A stretch of 64,000 nt of DNA from Amycolatopsis iheyensis (GTDB taxonomy: Bacteria > Actinomycetota > Actinomycetes > Mycobacteriales > Pseudonocardiaceae). The notes under the pieces are model-generated. The model was not told the origin of the DNA. It saw only the letters and a program-made list of their open reading frames with translations, and did no database searches. Below are positions 34,026 to 43,146 of the stretch, in pieces. Each line of letters opens with the position of its first letter. Position 1 is the stretch's first letter. The DNA is taken from positions 372,001 to 436,000 of the forward strand of contig NZ_JAMXQV010000006.1 in the NCBI RefSeq assembly GCF_024703995.1, read 5' to 3'. A program made the position numbers and the translations under genes.

Positions 34026-34904
34026 ATGGAGACGCGTCAGCTCGAGTACTTCGTCGCCGTGGCCGAGGAGCTCAGCTTCACCCGGGCCGCCCAGCGGCTG
34101 TTCGCCGTGCAGTCCACCGTGTCCGCCGCCGTCCGGGCGCTGGAGACCGAGCTCGGCGCCCGGCTGTTCGACCGCTCGACCCGCCGGGTCGCGCTGTCCG
34201 CCGCGGGTGCCGCGTTCCTGCCGGAGGCGAAGGCCGCGATCGAGGCGCTGGAACGCGCCCGCGCGACGGTCCAGGAAGCGTCGGAAGGCCTGCGCGGCAG
34301 CCTCCGCATCGGCACGCTGACCTCGGTTCCGGGCCTCGACCTGCCCCGCCTGCTCGGCGCGTTCCACCGGCGGCACCCGCTCGTCGACATCCACGTGACG
34401 GTGTCGATCACCGGCTCGACCGGGCTCGCCGACGAGGTTCGCCAGGGCCGCCTCGACGCCGCGCTGGTCGGCCTGCCCGAGACCGACCTGGCCGGCCTGG
34501 CCGTGCTGCGGGTCGCCACCCGGCCGTTCGTGGTGCTGCTGCCGGAAACCCACCGGCTGGCGGGCCGGCGCGCGGTGCGGCTCGCGGACCTGGCCGGCGA
34601 GTCGTTCATCGACACACCGCGCGGGTTCGGCAACCGCGTCGCCATGGACCGCGCGTTCGACGCCGTCGCCGCGCCGCGGCGGGTCACCGTCGAGGTGGCC
34701 GACCTGCGGACCGTGCCCGGCTACGTCCGGGCCGGTCTCGGTGTCGCCGTCGTCCCGGACACCCCCGCGCCGGAGGGGCCCGACGTCGTCGTCCGGCCCC
34801 TGGCCGGCGGGCTGGACTGGCCGCTCAACCTCGTGACGTCGGGGGCGAAGCCACCCAGCCGGGCGCTGCGGACGCTGCTGGACCTGGTCGAGAGCGATAT
34901 TTGA
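34026..34904 (+). CDS. LysR-family transcriptional regulator
   Basis: A 292-residue regulator. The winged helix-turn-helix runs METRQLEYFVAVAEELSFTR and then AAQRLFAVQSTVSAAVRALE. The two-lobed co-inducer domain follows (GSLRIGTLTSVPGLDLPRLL). TACGAT at 34014-34019 is 6 bases upstream of the ATG and no ribosome-binding site is seen, so the mRNA may be leaderless. It diverges from the MFS gene across 106 bp and probably regulates it and itself. The stop codon lies within the palindrome of the next promoter. Confidence 0.9.
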   Translation: METRQLEYFVAVAEELSFTRAAQRLFAVQSTVSAAVRALETELGARLFDRSTRRVALSAAGAAFLPEAKAAIEALERARATVQEASEGLRGSLRIGTLTSVPGLDLPRLLGAFHRRHPLVDIHVTVSITGSTGLADEVRQGRLDAALVGLPETDLAGLAVLRVATRPFVVLLPETHRLAGRRAVRLADLAGESFIDTPRGFGNRVAMDRAFDAVAAPRRVTVEVADLRTVPGYVRAGLGVAVVPDTPAPEGPDVVVRPLAGGLDWPLNLVTSGAKPPSRALRTLLDLVESDI

Positions 34905-34929
34905 ACACGTTCAACTCTTTCGGTACGGT
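34901..34929 (+). promoter_or_regulatory. Promoter with overlapping palindromic operator
   Basis: TTGAAC (34901-34906), 17 bp, TACGGT (34924-34929). The -35 is half of the palindrome TTGAACACGTTCAA (34901-34914), a TetR-type site shape. It serves the epimerase gene at 34960; the cognate regulator is not adjacent. Confidence 0.55.
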
Positions 34930-34959
34930 GGGCGGTGGCGGAGGAGTGAAGGGGGAACC

Positions 34960-35928
34960 ATGAAGGTCGTCATACCCGGGGGAACCGGGCACCTGGGGCG
35001 CGTGCTGAGCCGCTCGCTCGTCGGCCGCGGCCACGAGGTCGTCGTGCTCACCCGGCGGGAGGCCGAACCGGAGCCGGGCGTGCGGCACGTCCGGTGGGAC
35101 GGCCGCGGTGCCGGAAAATGGACGCACGAGATCGACGGCGGCGACGTCGTGCTCAACCTGGCCGGCCGGTCGGTGAACTGCCGCTACACGCAGGCCAACC
35201 TGCGCGAGATGTGGAACTCGCGGATCGACTCGGCGCGGGTCGTCGGCGGCGCGATCGAGCGGGCCGCGCACCCGCCGCGGGTCTGGCTGCAGATGAGCAC
35301 CGCGACGATCTACGCCCACCGCCACGACGCCCCGAACGACGAGACCACCGGCGTCATCGGCGGTGACGAGCCGGGCGTGCCCGCCTACTGGGCCTACAGC
35401 GTCGACATCGCCCGCGCGTGGGAGCGCGAGCAGCGGCTCGCCGACACCCCGCACACCCGCAAGGTCGCGCTGCGCACGGCGATGGTGATGAGCCCCGAAC
35501 CCGGTGGCGCGTTCGAGATGCTGCTGCGGCTGACCCGCCTGGGCCTGGGCGGCCCGGTCGCCGGCGGGCGGCAGTACATGTCGTGGATCCACGAAGCCGA
35601 CCTGGTCCGCGTGATCGACTTCCTCATCGCGTGCGACGACGTGTCCGGGCCGGTGAACCTGGCCGCCCCGGAACCGTTGCCCTACCGCGACTTCCTGCGC
35701 GAGCTGCGCGCGGCCGCGCGCGTCCCGTTCGGCCTGCCCGCGACGCGCTGGATGGCCGCGATCGGAGCGTTCGCGCTGCGCAGCGACCCGGAGCTGCTGC
35801 TCAAGAGCCGCCGGGTGGTGCCGGGCCGGTTGCTCGACGCGGGGTTCGAGTTCGACCATCCCGAGTGGCGCGCCGCGGCCGTGGATCTGGTGGGGCGCAC
35901 TCGCAGTCCACTCAGGACGGTCAGCTGA
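34960..35928 (+). CDS. TIGR01777-family NAD-dependent epimerase/dehydratase-like protein
   Basis: A 322-residue extended SDR protein. The N-terminal Rossmann motif is VVIPGGTGHLGRVLSRSLVG (GxxGxxG). Family blocks include VVLNLAGRSVNCRY, the strand MSTATIYAHR and YMSWIHEADLVRVIDF. In place of the usual YxxxK the sequence has PAYWAYSVDIAR, as is common in this family (YfcH-like), whose reaction is not established. AAGGGGG precedes the ATG. The C-terminal DUF1731-like tail is present (RLLDAGFEFDHPEWRAA). It converges with the PucR gene and overlaps its end by 8 bases. Confidence 0.88.
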   Translation: MKVVIPGGTGHLGRVLSRSLVGRGHEVVVLTRREAEPEPGVRHVRWDGRGAGKWTHEIDGGDVVLNLAGRSVNCRYTQANLREMWNSRIDSARVVGGAIERAAHPPRVWLQMSTATIYAHRHDAPNDETTGVIGGDEPGVPAYWAYSVDIARAWEREQRLADTPHTRKVALRTAMVMSPEPGGAFEMLLRLTRLGLGGPVAGGRQYMSWIHEADLVRVIDFLIACDDVSGPVNLAAPEPLPYRDFLRELRAAARVPFGLPATRWMAAIGAFALRSDPELLLKSRRVVPGRLLDAGFEFDHPEWRAAAVDLVGRTRSPLRTVS

Positions 35929-36943
35929 CGCTGTTGTCCCGCAGCCGCCGCAACATGAGGGCCAGGTGGAGCCGGAACCGGCCGGCCGGGGTGTCGACGT
36001 CGAAGCCCAAGACGGCCTCGGCGCGCGCGAGGCGCGCGGGCATCGTGCTGTGGTGGCGGTGCACCGCCACCGCCGCCTTGCGCGCCGAGCCGGTGGCGCA
36101 CAACGCGGTGAGCGTGGCCAAGGCGTCTTCGCCGTGCGGCTCGGCCGCCAGCCGGTCGAGCGCGCGGACGTCGGTCAGCTCCGCCAGGTCCGCGGCGCCG
36201 AGCTTGCCCGCGAGCTCGGCGAGACTGCCGAGGCGTTCCCACCACACCACCGGCTCGGTGGCCGAGGTGAACCGCAGTGCGGTCCGGGCGGCCGTCCACG
36301 ACCGGGCGGCGTCGATGGCCGGCAGCTCCGGGCCGACCCCCGCCCGGCCGCCGTCGGGCAGCTCCGCGGGCACCTCGCCGGTGGTCAGCACCGCCCGCAC
36401 CGCGCCCAGCCGCGCCGACCGCCCGGCGAGCGCGTCGACGCCGGTGCCGGCCAGCACGCGCACCCGTGCCGCGGGGCCGAAACCGAGCAGGTGCAGGGCC
36501 CGGGCGCGCTCGGCCGTGCCGACGTCCGCCGACAGCACCAGCTCGACCAGCGCGGGGTCGCCGAGCTCGGGACGGGGCACGCGGTTGTGCGCCAGCAGGA
36601 TCGCGGTGGCGATCGCGAAGCGCTCCAGCAGCATGTCGTCGAGCGGGATGGGCGCACCGGTCCGAGCCACCCAGACCAGCACGCCGCCCTCGAGCTCGCG
36701 CGTGGCCGCGCCCGGCGGCGGCGAGCCGGGCGCGACGGCGGGCCCGCCCGGCTCCGCGCGCAGCGACAGCCCTTGGCCGGGCGCGTGCACGCCGACCGGG
36801 CAGCCGGCGAGCTCGGCCGTGCTGCACACCAGCGCGTCCAGATCCGCGCGGGCGGTGATCAGCCGGTCGAAGAACCCGATCACCCGCACGGCGTTCTCGG
36901 CGTCGGCGTCGAGCCCGGACAGCCGCAGCAGCAGGCCTTTCAT
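35921..36943 (-). CDS. PucR/CdaR-type helix-turn-helix regulator
   Basis: A 340-residue protein. The first part (about 1-130) resembles a GAF-like sensor region starting GLLLRLSGLDADAENAVRVI. The C-terminal 60 residues form the PucR HTH: LTALCATGSARKAAVAVHRH, then HHSTMPARLARAEAVLGFDV and GRFRLHLALMLRRL. Such regulators control purine, amino-acid or other catabolic genes in actinomycetes. The ATG at 36943 was chosen because the farther upstream frame reads through the divergent promoter. It diverges from the esterase at 37047 and may control it. Confidence 0.83.
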   Translation of the reverse strand: MKGLLLRLSGLDADAENAVRVIGFFDRLITARADLDALVCSTAELAGCPVGVHAPGQGLSLRAEPGGPAVAPGSPPPGAATRELEGGVLVWVARTGAPIPLDDMLLERFAIATAILLAHNRVPRPELGDPALVELVLSADVGTAERARALHLLGFGPAARVRVLAGTGVDALAGRSARLGAVRAVLTTGEVPAELPDGGRAGVGPELPAIDAARSWTAARTALRFTSATEPVVWWERLGSLAELAGKLGAADLAELTDVRALDRLAAEPHGEDALATLTALCATGSARKAAVAVHRHHSTMPARLARAEAVLGFDVDTPAGRFRLHLALMLRRLRDNSVS

Positions 36944-37046
36944 GCCGTCACGATAGGCGCGCCCGCCGCCGGATGGCGAGCCGTGGCCCGGGAACGCCCG
37001 CCGCGTGGCGGTGGCCGGGGGCGGGCCCGCGGCCGATGATCGGGTC

Positions 37047-38003
37047 ATGACCTACGCGATCGATCCCGAGCTCCTGCCGTGGCTGGACATGGTTCCGCCG
37101 GTCGTCCTGACCGACTACGAAGCGCTGCTGGCCGTGCGTGCTTCGGCGGCCGGGCTGGAAAATCTCGTGCCGGCGTACGAGCCGGCGCGGCCCGTCGATG
37201 TCCGCGACACGGCGATCCCCGGCCCGTCCGACGCCCCGGACGTCCCGGTGCGCGTCTACTCGCCCGCCGACCGGGCCGGCGCGGTGCCGGGCCTGCTCTA
37301 CATCCACGGCGGCGGGTTCGTCCTCGGCGACCTGGAGACGTTCCACGGGCCGCTGCTGCGCCTGGTCGACGAGCTGGGGATCGTGATCGTGTCGGTCGAC
37401 TACCGGCTGGCGCCCGAGCACCCGTTCCCGGCCCCGGTGGAGGACTGCTACGCGGCGCTGACCTGGACCGCGGCCAAGGCGGCCGAGCTGGGCATCGACC
37501 CCGCCCGCCTGGGCGTGGCCGGGGAAAGCGCCGGCGGCGGGCTGTCGGCCGCGGTGGCGCTGCTGGCGCGGGACCGCGGCGGCCCGGCGCTGTGCTTCCA
37601 GTACCTCGGGATCCCGGAGCTGGACGACCGGCTCGACACGCCGTCGATGCGCGACTACACCGACACGCCGGTCTGGAACCGGCCGAACGCGGTGTTCAGC
37701 TGGACCAGCTACCTCGGCCGGGAGCCCGGCGGCGAGGACGTCTCGCCCTACGCGGCCCCGGCGCGGGCCACGGACCTGGCGGGGCTGCCGCCGGCGTTCG
37801 TGACGACGTGCCAGTTCGACCCGTTGCGCGACGAGGGAATCCGCTACGCGCAAGAGCTGGCGCACGCCGGGGTGGCGGCCGAGCTGCGCCACTACCCGGG
37901 CACGTTCCACGGCTGCGGTCTGGTCGAGGCGGCGGCGATCTCGCGCCGGATGTTCGCCGACGAAGTCGAGGCGCTGCGCCGCGGCCTGCGGGTGACCGGC
38001 TGA
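37047..38003 (+). CDS. Alpha/beta hydrolase, HSL-type esterase
   Basis: A 318-residue carboxylesterase of the hormone-sensitive-lipase group. The oxyanion motif is LLYIHGGGFVLGDLET (HGGG), the nucleophile elbow is GVAGESAGGGLS (GESAG), the Asp region is TTCQFDPLRDEG, and the catalytic His is in TFHGCGLVE. It hydrolyses short-chain acyl esters in the cytosol; the natural substrate is unknown. It is divergent from the PucR-like gene with 103 bp between, and ends 3 bases before the convergent kinase stop. Confidence 0.92.
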   Translation: MTYAIDPELLPWLDMVPPVVLTDYEALLAVRASAAGLENLVPAYEPARPVDVRDTAIPGPSDAPDVPVRVYSPADRAGAVPGLLYIHGGGFVLGDLETFHGPLLRLVDELGIVIVSVDYRLAPEHPFPAPVEDCYAALTWTAAKAAELGIDPARLGVAGESAGGGLSAAVALLARDRGGPALCFQYLGIPELDDRLDTPSMRDYTDTPVWNRPNAVFSWTSYLGREPGGEDVSPYAAPARATDLAGLPPAFVTTCQFDPLRDEGIRYAQELAHAGVAAELRHYPGTFHGCGLVEAAAISRRMFADEVEALRRGLRVTG

Positions 38004-38006
38004 GGA

Positions 38007-39803
38007 TCAGGGCTTCGGCAGCCTGCGCACGACTTCCTTGCCGACGGCGACCACGGCCGGACACGGGTCGCCACTGGTCGTGGTGGCCGTGATCCGGACC
38101 TGCTCGGCCTGCTTTCCCGCGGCCTGGCGGTGGCTCCAGCTCAGCGCGCAGGTCAGTCCGCTGACCATCCGGTTGGCGGTGACGCCGCCGAGATCGACCG
38201 GGGTGGCGCCGGACTCCGGCACGTCGGGGTAGCTGTCGAAGTGCAGGGACACCGAGGTCGTGCCGGTCCACTCGCAGTCGCGAAGCCGTTTCAGGGCGCC
38301 CTTGCCGACGCGGCCGAGCGACGGCACCGCGGCCGGGTCGAGCAGCCGGCACGGGTCCAGCGGCAGCAGCGAGCCGGGGGAGAGGGCGAACCGGGCGTCG
38401 CCCGACCGGATCCGGGCCAGGGCCTGCCCGAGCGCGGTCTTGGCCAGGTCGCACGTGTCGGCCACGGTCGTCACGCCCAGCGCGGGCTGGGCCGGCAGCT
38501 GGACACTGGCGTAGCAGGTGGTCTTCCCGGACGTGCTGAACAGCACCTGGCGGCCGTCGAGCTCGCCGGGGGGCTGCGGGTTGATCAGGCTGATCTCCTC
38601 GCCCAGGTGGAGCGAGATCCTGCCGCCGTCGCGGGTGCCGTAGTCGCACTTGTCGATGTCGGGGTAGTCGGTGTCCGGCGCGCGGAGCGTGCCGGCGCCG
38701 GAGACCGGGACGTCGTCCAGCACCTTGCAGGGATCGGTGGCGCGCAAGGTGTCGGCGCTCGTCGGGTCGAGGTTCGCGCCGATGGGCACGGGATCGGCGG
38801 CGAACACCCCGACCGCCACCAGCGCCCCCGCCGCGAGCGCGGCGACCACGGCCAGGGCGGTGACGAGCGGCACCCAGCGCCGTCGTCGCGGCGGTTCGGG
38901 CACGGGCGGCGGCGCCGGCCAGGACAGCGCGGTGCGCACCGCGTCCTCCTGCCGCCCGATCAGCTCGTGGACCGGCGGCGGCCACGGCCGGGTGCCCGGC
39001 GGGACCGGCCCGAGGAAGTCGAGGAGCTGCCGCGGCGTCGGCCGCCGGGCCGGATCCTTGGCCAGGCACGGTTCGACGAGCCGCCGGACTTCCGGCGGCA
39101 CGCCGCTGAGGTCGGGCACGGCGTGCACGACGTTGTAGAGCACCTGCGCCGTCGTCGTGCCGGCGAACGGGCCACGGCCGGTCGCGGCCATCACCAGCAG
39201 GCCGCCGAGGGAGAAGACGTCGCTCGCCGGGGTCAGCGGCCGGCTTTCGGCCTGTTCGGGCGACATGAACGCCGGTGAGCCGACGATCCCGCCGGTGCCG
39301 GTGAGGTCGCTGCCGCCCTCGGCCGCGCGCGCGATGCCGAAGTCGATCACCCGAGGGCCGTCGCCGGTCAGCAGGACGTTGCCCGGCTTGAGATCGCGGT
39401 GGATCAGCCCGACCCGGTGGATTTCGCCCAGCGCGGTCGCCAGCCCGACGGCGAGCCGGCGCACCGACTCGACCGGCAGCGGCCCGGTCGCTTCGACGGC
39501 TTCCTTCAGCGACGGGCCGGTGACGAACACCGAAGCCAGCCACGGCGTCTCGGCGTCCGGGTCCGCGTCCATGACCGCGGCGGTGAAGGCGCCGGAAACC
39601 CGTTGCGACGCCTGCACTTCCTGCCGGAACCGGGTGCGGAAGCGGGCGTTGTGCGCGAACTCCGGGTGCACCTGCTTGAGCGCGACGAGCCGCCCGTCCG
39701 GGGCGACGCCGAGCAGCACCCGCCCCATGCCGCCTTCGCCGAGCGCGGCGACCAGGCGGTACTTCCCGGCTTGCCGGGCGTCCCCCGGCTCGAGCGGCTT
39801 CAC
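38007..39803 (-). CDS. Transmembrane Ser/Thr protein kinase (PknB-type)
   Basis: A 598-residue receptor kinase. The kinase domain (about 14-270) has GEGGMGRVLLG, VALKQVH, HRDLKPGNVLL, VIDFGIARA and GSPAFMSPEQ, so all catalytic residues are present. A basic linker (PRRRRW) leads to one membrane helix at about 310-332 (PLVTALAVVAALAAGALVAV). The extracellular part has paired cysteine motifs DPCKVLDD, CDYG, TTCYAS, DTCDLA, DPCRLLDP, RDCEW, LTCALS and DPCPAV, in a duplicated DUF3558-like pattern. It follows the kinase at 39800 with an ATGA overlap and is its paralog. The extracellular ligand is unknown. Confidence 0.92.
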   Translation of the reverse strand: MKPLEPGDARQAGKYRLVAALGEGGMGRVLLGVAPDGRLVALKQVHPEFAHNARFRTRFRQEVQASQRVSGAFTAAVMDADPDAETPWLASVFVTGPSLKEAVEATGPLPVESVRRLAVGLATALGEIHRVGLIHRDLKPGNVLLTGDGPRVIDFGIARAAEGGSDLTGTGGIVGSPAFMSPEQAESRPLTPASDVFSLGGLLVMAATGRGPFAGTTTAQVLYNVVHAVPDLSGVPPEVRRLVEPCLAKDPARRPTPRQLLDFLGPVPPGTRPWPPPVHELIGRQEDAVRTALSWPAPPPVPEPPRRRRWVPLVTALAVVAALAAGALVAVGVFAADPVPIGANLDPTSADTLRATDPCKVLDDVPVSGAGTLRAPDTDYPDIDKCDYGTRDGGRISLHLGEEISLINPQPPGELDGRQVLFSTSGKTTCYASVQLPAQPALGVTTVADTCDLAKTALGQALARIRSGDARFALSPGSLLPLDPCRLLDPAAVPSLGRVGKGALKRLRDCEWTGTTSVSLHFDSYPDVPESGATPVDLGGVTANRMVSGLTCALSWSHRQAAGKQAEQVRITATTTSGDPCPAVVAVGKEVVRRLPKP

Positions 39804-41674
39804 GGCTTCGGCAGTCCGGTCCGGGCCGCCTTGGCGAGGTCCTGCGCCTTGCGGCAGGTCGCGTCGACGGCGGGTGTGCCGGCGGCGGTGTAGTCGACGA
39901 CGACGTTTTCCGCCGACCGGTCGTCGATCGGCCGGTGGGCCCAGGTCAGGGTGCAGCTGGTCGAGGCCTGGCCGTCACGCCGGGCCGTGAAGTACGCGGT
40001 GACGCCGCCGACGTCGAGCGTGCCCGTCGAGTCGTAGTAGGGATCCTTGGACTGGAACGGCTTCGAGCCGCGTTCGAGGGTCACCGTGACCTTCCGGTCG
40101 ACCGTCCAGGAGCACTCGTGCAGCCCGCGCGGTTCGACGCCGAAGACCGGGCCGGCGACCTGCTGCACGGTCGCCGCCGGGAGCAGGGCGCACGGGTTCG
40201 TCGCGGCCAGGCTTCCCGGGGGCAGTGCGGCATCGACGCTGCCGGCCTTCAACCGGTGCACCGCTTCGGTGAGCGCGGCTTTCGCCGTGTCACACGGCTT
40301 GGCGAACGGCTTCGCCGCTTGGCTGGCTTCGACGCCGATCGTCGTGTCGGGGCGGTCGACGACGGGAACCGACGCCGTGCAGCCGCTGTCCTTGTCGTCG
40401 AGGCTCAGCGGCAGGCCGTCGAGCTCGCCGGCCGGGGTGCCGCCGGCGGTCACCGGGCCGCCGATGGCCAGCTCCAGCCATTGGCCCTGGGTGGTCTCGT
40501 AGGTGCATTGGAAGAGGTGGACGTCGATCTTCGGCGTGAGCTTCCCGGTGCCGGGCACCGACGGGAGGATCCGGCAGGGGGCGACGCCGCGGAGCTTGTC
40601 CGGGCCGAGCGGGTCCGGGTCGGGTGGGGCCGTGGTCGCGACCGGCGGCGGCGCGGGGGTGCCCGCCGGGGCGGCGGTCGCGTCGTCGTCGCCGTTGACC
40701 AGGGCGACCGCGGTGATCGTGCCGGCCAGGACGACGGCGGCGGCCGCGGCGGCGAGCAGGACGCGAGCGCGGCGTCGGGGCTTCGGCGGCTTGGCCACGA
40801 CGCCGGCCACCTCGGCCTGCCGGCGCGCGATCAGCGTGTGCACGGCGGGCGGCCACGGCCGCTGGACCGGCGGCAGCGGCCCGAGCAGGTCGAGCAGCTG
40901 CGCCGGGGTCGGGCGGCGGGCGGGGTCCTTGAGCAGGCACGGCTCGACGAGCGCGCGGACTTCGGGCGGGAGGAGCCGCAGGTCCGGGTGCGTGTGGACG
41001 ACGTTGTAGAGCGACTGCGGGCCGGACGCCCCGGCGAAGGGACTGCGTCCGGTGGCGGCGAGGACGAGCAGCGCGCCGAGGGAGAAGACGTCGCTGGCGG
41101 GGGTCAGCGGGCGGCCGTCGGCCTGCTCCGGCGAAATGAACGCGGGCGAGCCGAGGATGACGCCGGTGTGCGTCAGGTCGGCGCCGCCTTCCGCGGCGCG
41201 GGCGATGCCGAAGTCGATGACGCGGGGGCCGTCGTCGGCGAGCAGGACGTTGGCGGGCTTGAGGTCCCGGTGCACGAGCCCGGCCCGGTGGATGCCGACG
41301 AGCGCGGAGGCGAGCCCACCGGCGAGGTGACGCACGGCGGCGGGCGGCAGCGGCCCGGTCTTGTCGACGGCTTCCTGCAGCGAAGGCCCGGCGACGAACA
41401 CGGAAGCGAGCCACGGGGTGGCCGCGGCGGGATCGGCGTCCATGACGGCGGCGGTGTAGGCGCCGGAGACGAGCCGCGAGACGTCGACCTCACGCCGGAA
41501 CCGTTCACGGAAGCCGGGATCGTGCGCGAACCCCCGGTGCACCTGCTTGACGGCGGCCAGCCGCCCATCGGGGGCAACGCCGAGCAGCACGCGCCCCATG
41601 GCCCCTTCCCCGACGGCGGCGAGCAGCCGGTACCGCCCGGCCTGCCCGGGCTCACCCGGTCCCAACGGCTCCAC
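39800..41674 (-). CDS. Transmembrane Ser/Thr protein kinase (PknB-type), upstream paralog
   Basis: A 624-residue kinase. The catalytic core has GEGAMGRVLLG, AAVKQVH, HRDLKPANVLL, VIDFGIARA and GSPAFISPEQ. A membrane helix follows at about 303-328 (LLAAAAAAVVLAGTITAVAL). The ectodomain has the same cysteine plan as its neighbour: APCRILPS, FQCTYE, SGCTAS, KPCDTA, NPCALLPA, HECSW, TSCTLT and ATCRKA. The GTG at 41674 is preferred over GTG 41680 because GGAGG then has normal spacing and the N-terminus (EPLGPG) aligns with the paralog (KPLEPG). The tandem pair is one operon and probably arose by duplication. Confidence 0.91.
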   Translation of the reverse strand: MEPLGPGEPGQAGRYRLLAAVGEGAMGRVLLGVAPDGRLAAVKQVHRGFAHDPGFRERFRREVDVSRLVSGAYTAAVMDADPAAATPWLASVFVAGPSLQEAVDKTGPLPPAAVRHLAGGLASALVGIHRAGLVHRDLKPANVLLADDGPRVIDFGIARAAEGGADLTHTGVILGSPAFISPEQADGRPLTPASDVFSLGALLVLAATGRSPFAGASGPQSLYNVVHTHPDLRLLPPEVRALVEPCLLKDPARRPTPAQLLDLLGPLPPVQRPWPPAVHTLIARRQAEVAGVVAKPPKPRRRARVLLAAAAAAVVLAGTITAVALVNGDDDATAAPAGTPAPPPVATTAPPDPDPLGPDKLRGVAPCRILPSVPGTGKLTPKIDVHLFQCTYETTQGQWLELAIGGPVTAGGTPAGELDGLPLSLDDKDSGCTASVPVVDRPDTTIGVEASQAAKPFAKPCDTAKAALTEAVHRLKAGSVDAALPPGSLAATNPCALLPAATVQQVAGPVFGVEPRGLHECSWTVDRKVTVTLERGSKPFQSKDPYYDSTGTLDVGGVTAYFTARRDGQASTSCTLTWAHRPIDDRSAENVVVDYTAAGTPAVDATCRKAQDLAKAARTGLPKP

Positions 41675-42182
41675 ACCCACCTCCCGGGGGCGATGGTAGA
41701 GCGTGGCGGGGCGGCGGTGGCCGGGAACGGGCTGATCGGAGGTGGTCCGGTGATCTGCTAGCGGGCGCGGACTGGGGTGCCGGTGGGTTCGGGCGGGGCC
41801 GGGTCTCGGTGGTTTTCGGCGGGGCCCTGGTGGGTGGCTGTGCGGCGGGGCTGTGGGTGGGCGGCGGCTTCGGGCGGGGCCGGGTCGCGATGGTTTCGGC
41901 GGTCGCCGGGCTCACGAGGGGCGCTGGTGGGCGGCGGTTGCCGGGCGGGAGAGGCTCGCCAGTGGGCGACCGCGCGGCGGAAGAATGGCCCGGCGGCGAT
42001 CTGCGCCGGGCCGGCGAGCGTTACCGGTCGCGCGTGGCCGCGGCCGTGCGTTGGCCCGGCGGATTTCCTCCGGGCCAACGCCTCTCCTGCAGCCGGGCAA
42101 TGCTCTTACCCGCAGCCGGGCCGCGCCCTCACCGCCGTCGAGAACCGGCCCGCCGATGCCCTCCGCCGAGCCTGCCCACCCG
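41675..42182. other. Intergenic region with direct repeats and a hairpin
   Basis: No supported gene in 508 bases. Two imperfect direct copies start TTCGGGCGGGGCCGGGTC at 41788 and 41869, 81 bp apart. A perfect 11-bp stem, CGTTGGCCCGG (42049-42059) with CCGGGCCAACG (42070-42080), encloses a 10-base loop and may terminate the reductase transcript arriving from 43130. The direct copies GCAGCCGGGC lie near 42091 and 42114. Confidence 0.5.
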
Positions 42183-43130
42183 CTACCCGGCCACCCGCAG
42201 GAGGAGCTTCCCGGTCATCCTGCGCCCCTCGATGTCCGCGTGCGCCGCAGCCGCCTCGGCCAACGGGTAAATCCCGCCGAGCACCGGCACCAGCCTCCCC
42301 GCCGCGGCCTCCGCGACCGCTTGCCGCACCCGTCGCGGTGTCTCGGGCCAGAACTCCGGGAGCTGGGTCATGTCCGCCACCCGCACCCGGGCGCGGTCCG
42401 CCTCGGTCAACGCCGTCGGCGTGCCGCTGCTCATGCCGTAGCCCGAAAACCGCCCGCCGTCGCGGACCAGGGCCAGGGCCGAAGCGCCCAGCGGGCCGCC
42501 CACTCCGTCGAACACGGCGTCCGCGCCCGGTACGCGGCCGGCCCAGTCCGGCTCCCCGTAGTCGACGGCCCGCACCCCCAGCTTGCGCGCGAGCTCCACC
42601 TTCTCCGGGCCGCGGACCCCGGCCACCACCGCCGCCCCCGCCGCGCCGGCCAGCTGCACCAGGAGACTGCCGAGCCCGCCGACCCCCGGCACCACCAGGA
42701 CGTCGTCGCCCGGGCCGACCGGTGTCCGCTCCAGCAACGCGAGCGCCGTGCTGCCGTCGTCCAGGACGGCCAGTGCCTCGGGCAGCCCCAGCCCGTCCGG
42801 CACCCGGAACGCGAACCCGGCGTCGGCCACCACGACCCCTGCGTAGCCACCGGCGGCCGCCCGGGTGAGCACCCGCGCGCCCAGCCAGTCCCCGGGCACG
42901 CCGGGGCCGACCGCGTCCACCGTCCCCGCCACCGCCCCGCCCGGCACGTACGGCGGCGTCACCTCGAACCCGGCGGGGCCCGCGCCCCGCCGGATCAAGG
43001 TGTCCAGCCACCCCACGCCGGCGAAGGCGACAGTGACGCGCAGCTGTCCCGCCGCCGGCTCCGGCACGGGCAGGTCGACGGCTTCCAGCACTTCCGGCCC
43101 GCCGAAGCGGGTGGCCATGATCGCTTCCAC
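42183..43130 (-). CDS. MDR-family NADPH:quinone-type oxidoreductase
   Basis: A 315-residue zinc-free medium-chain reductase. The N-terminal domain starts MATRFGGPEVLEAVDLPVPE (after GTG-initiated EAI) and contains TPPYVPGGAVAGTVDAVGPG. The nucleotide-binding loop is VVPGVGGLGSLLVQLA, and the substrate-lobe region has VFDGVGGPLG and FSGYGMSSG. A palindrome, ACTTCAAG-4-CTTGAAGT, lies 17 bp upstream with a TTGACT -35, an arrangement typical of MerR-type activation. The substrate is unknown; quinones or enones produced during stress are plausible. Confidence 0.88.
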   Translation of the reverse strand: MEAIMATRFGGPEVLEAVDLPVPEPAAGQLRVTVAFAGVGWLDTLIRRGAGPAGFEVTPPYVPGGAVAGTVDAVGPGVPGDWLGARVLTRAAAGGYAGVVVADAGFAFRVPDGLGLPEALAVLDDGSTALALLERTPVGPGDDVLVVPGVGGLGSLLVQLAGAAGAAVVAGVRGPEKVELARKLGVRAVDYGEPDWAGRVPGADAVFDGVGGPLGASALALVRDGGRFSGYGMSSGTPTALTEADRARVRVADMTQLPEFWPETPRRVRQAVAEAAAGRLVPVLGGIYPLAEAAAAHADIEGRRMTGKLLLRVAG

Positions 43131-43146
43131 GTCCCCGAGTCTCGAA

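Noticed and set aside
41758..42078. Minus-strand frame with repeated HRDPAPPE peptide
   Set aside because: It reads across the direct repeats and a hairpin, with low-complexity composition and no start signal.
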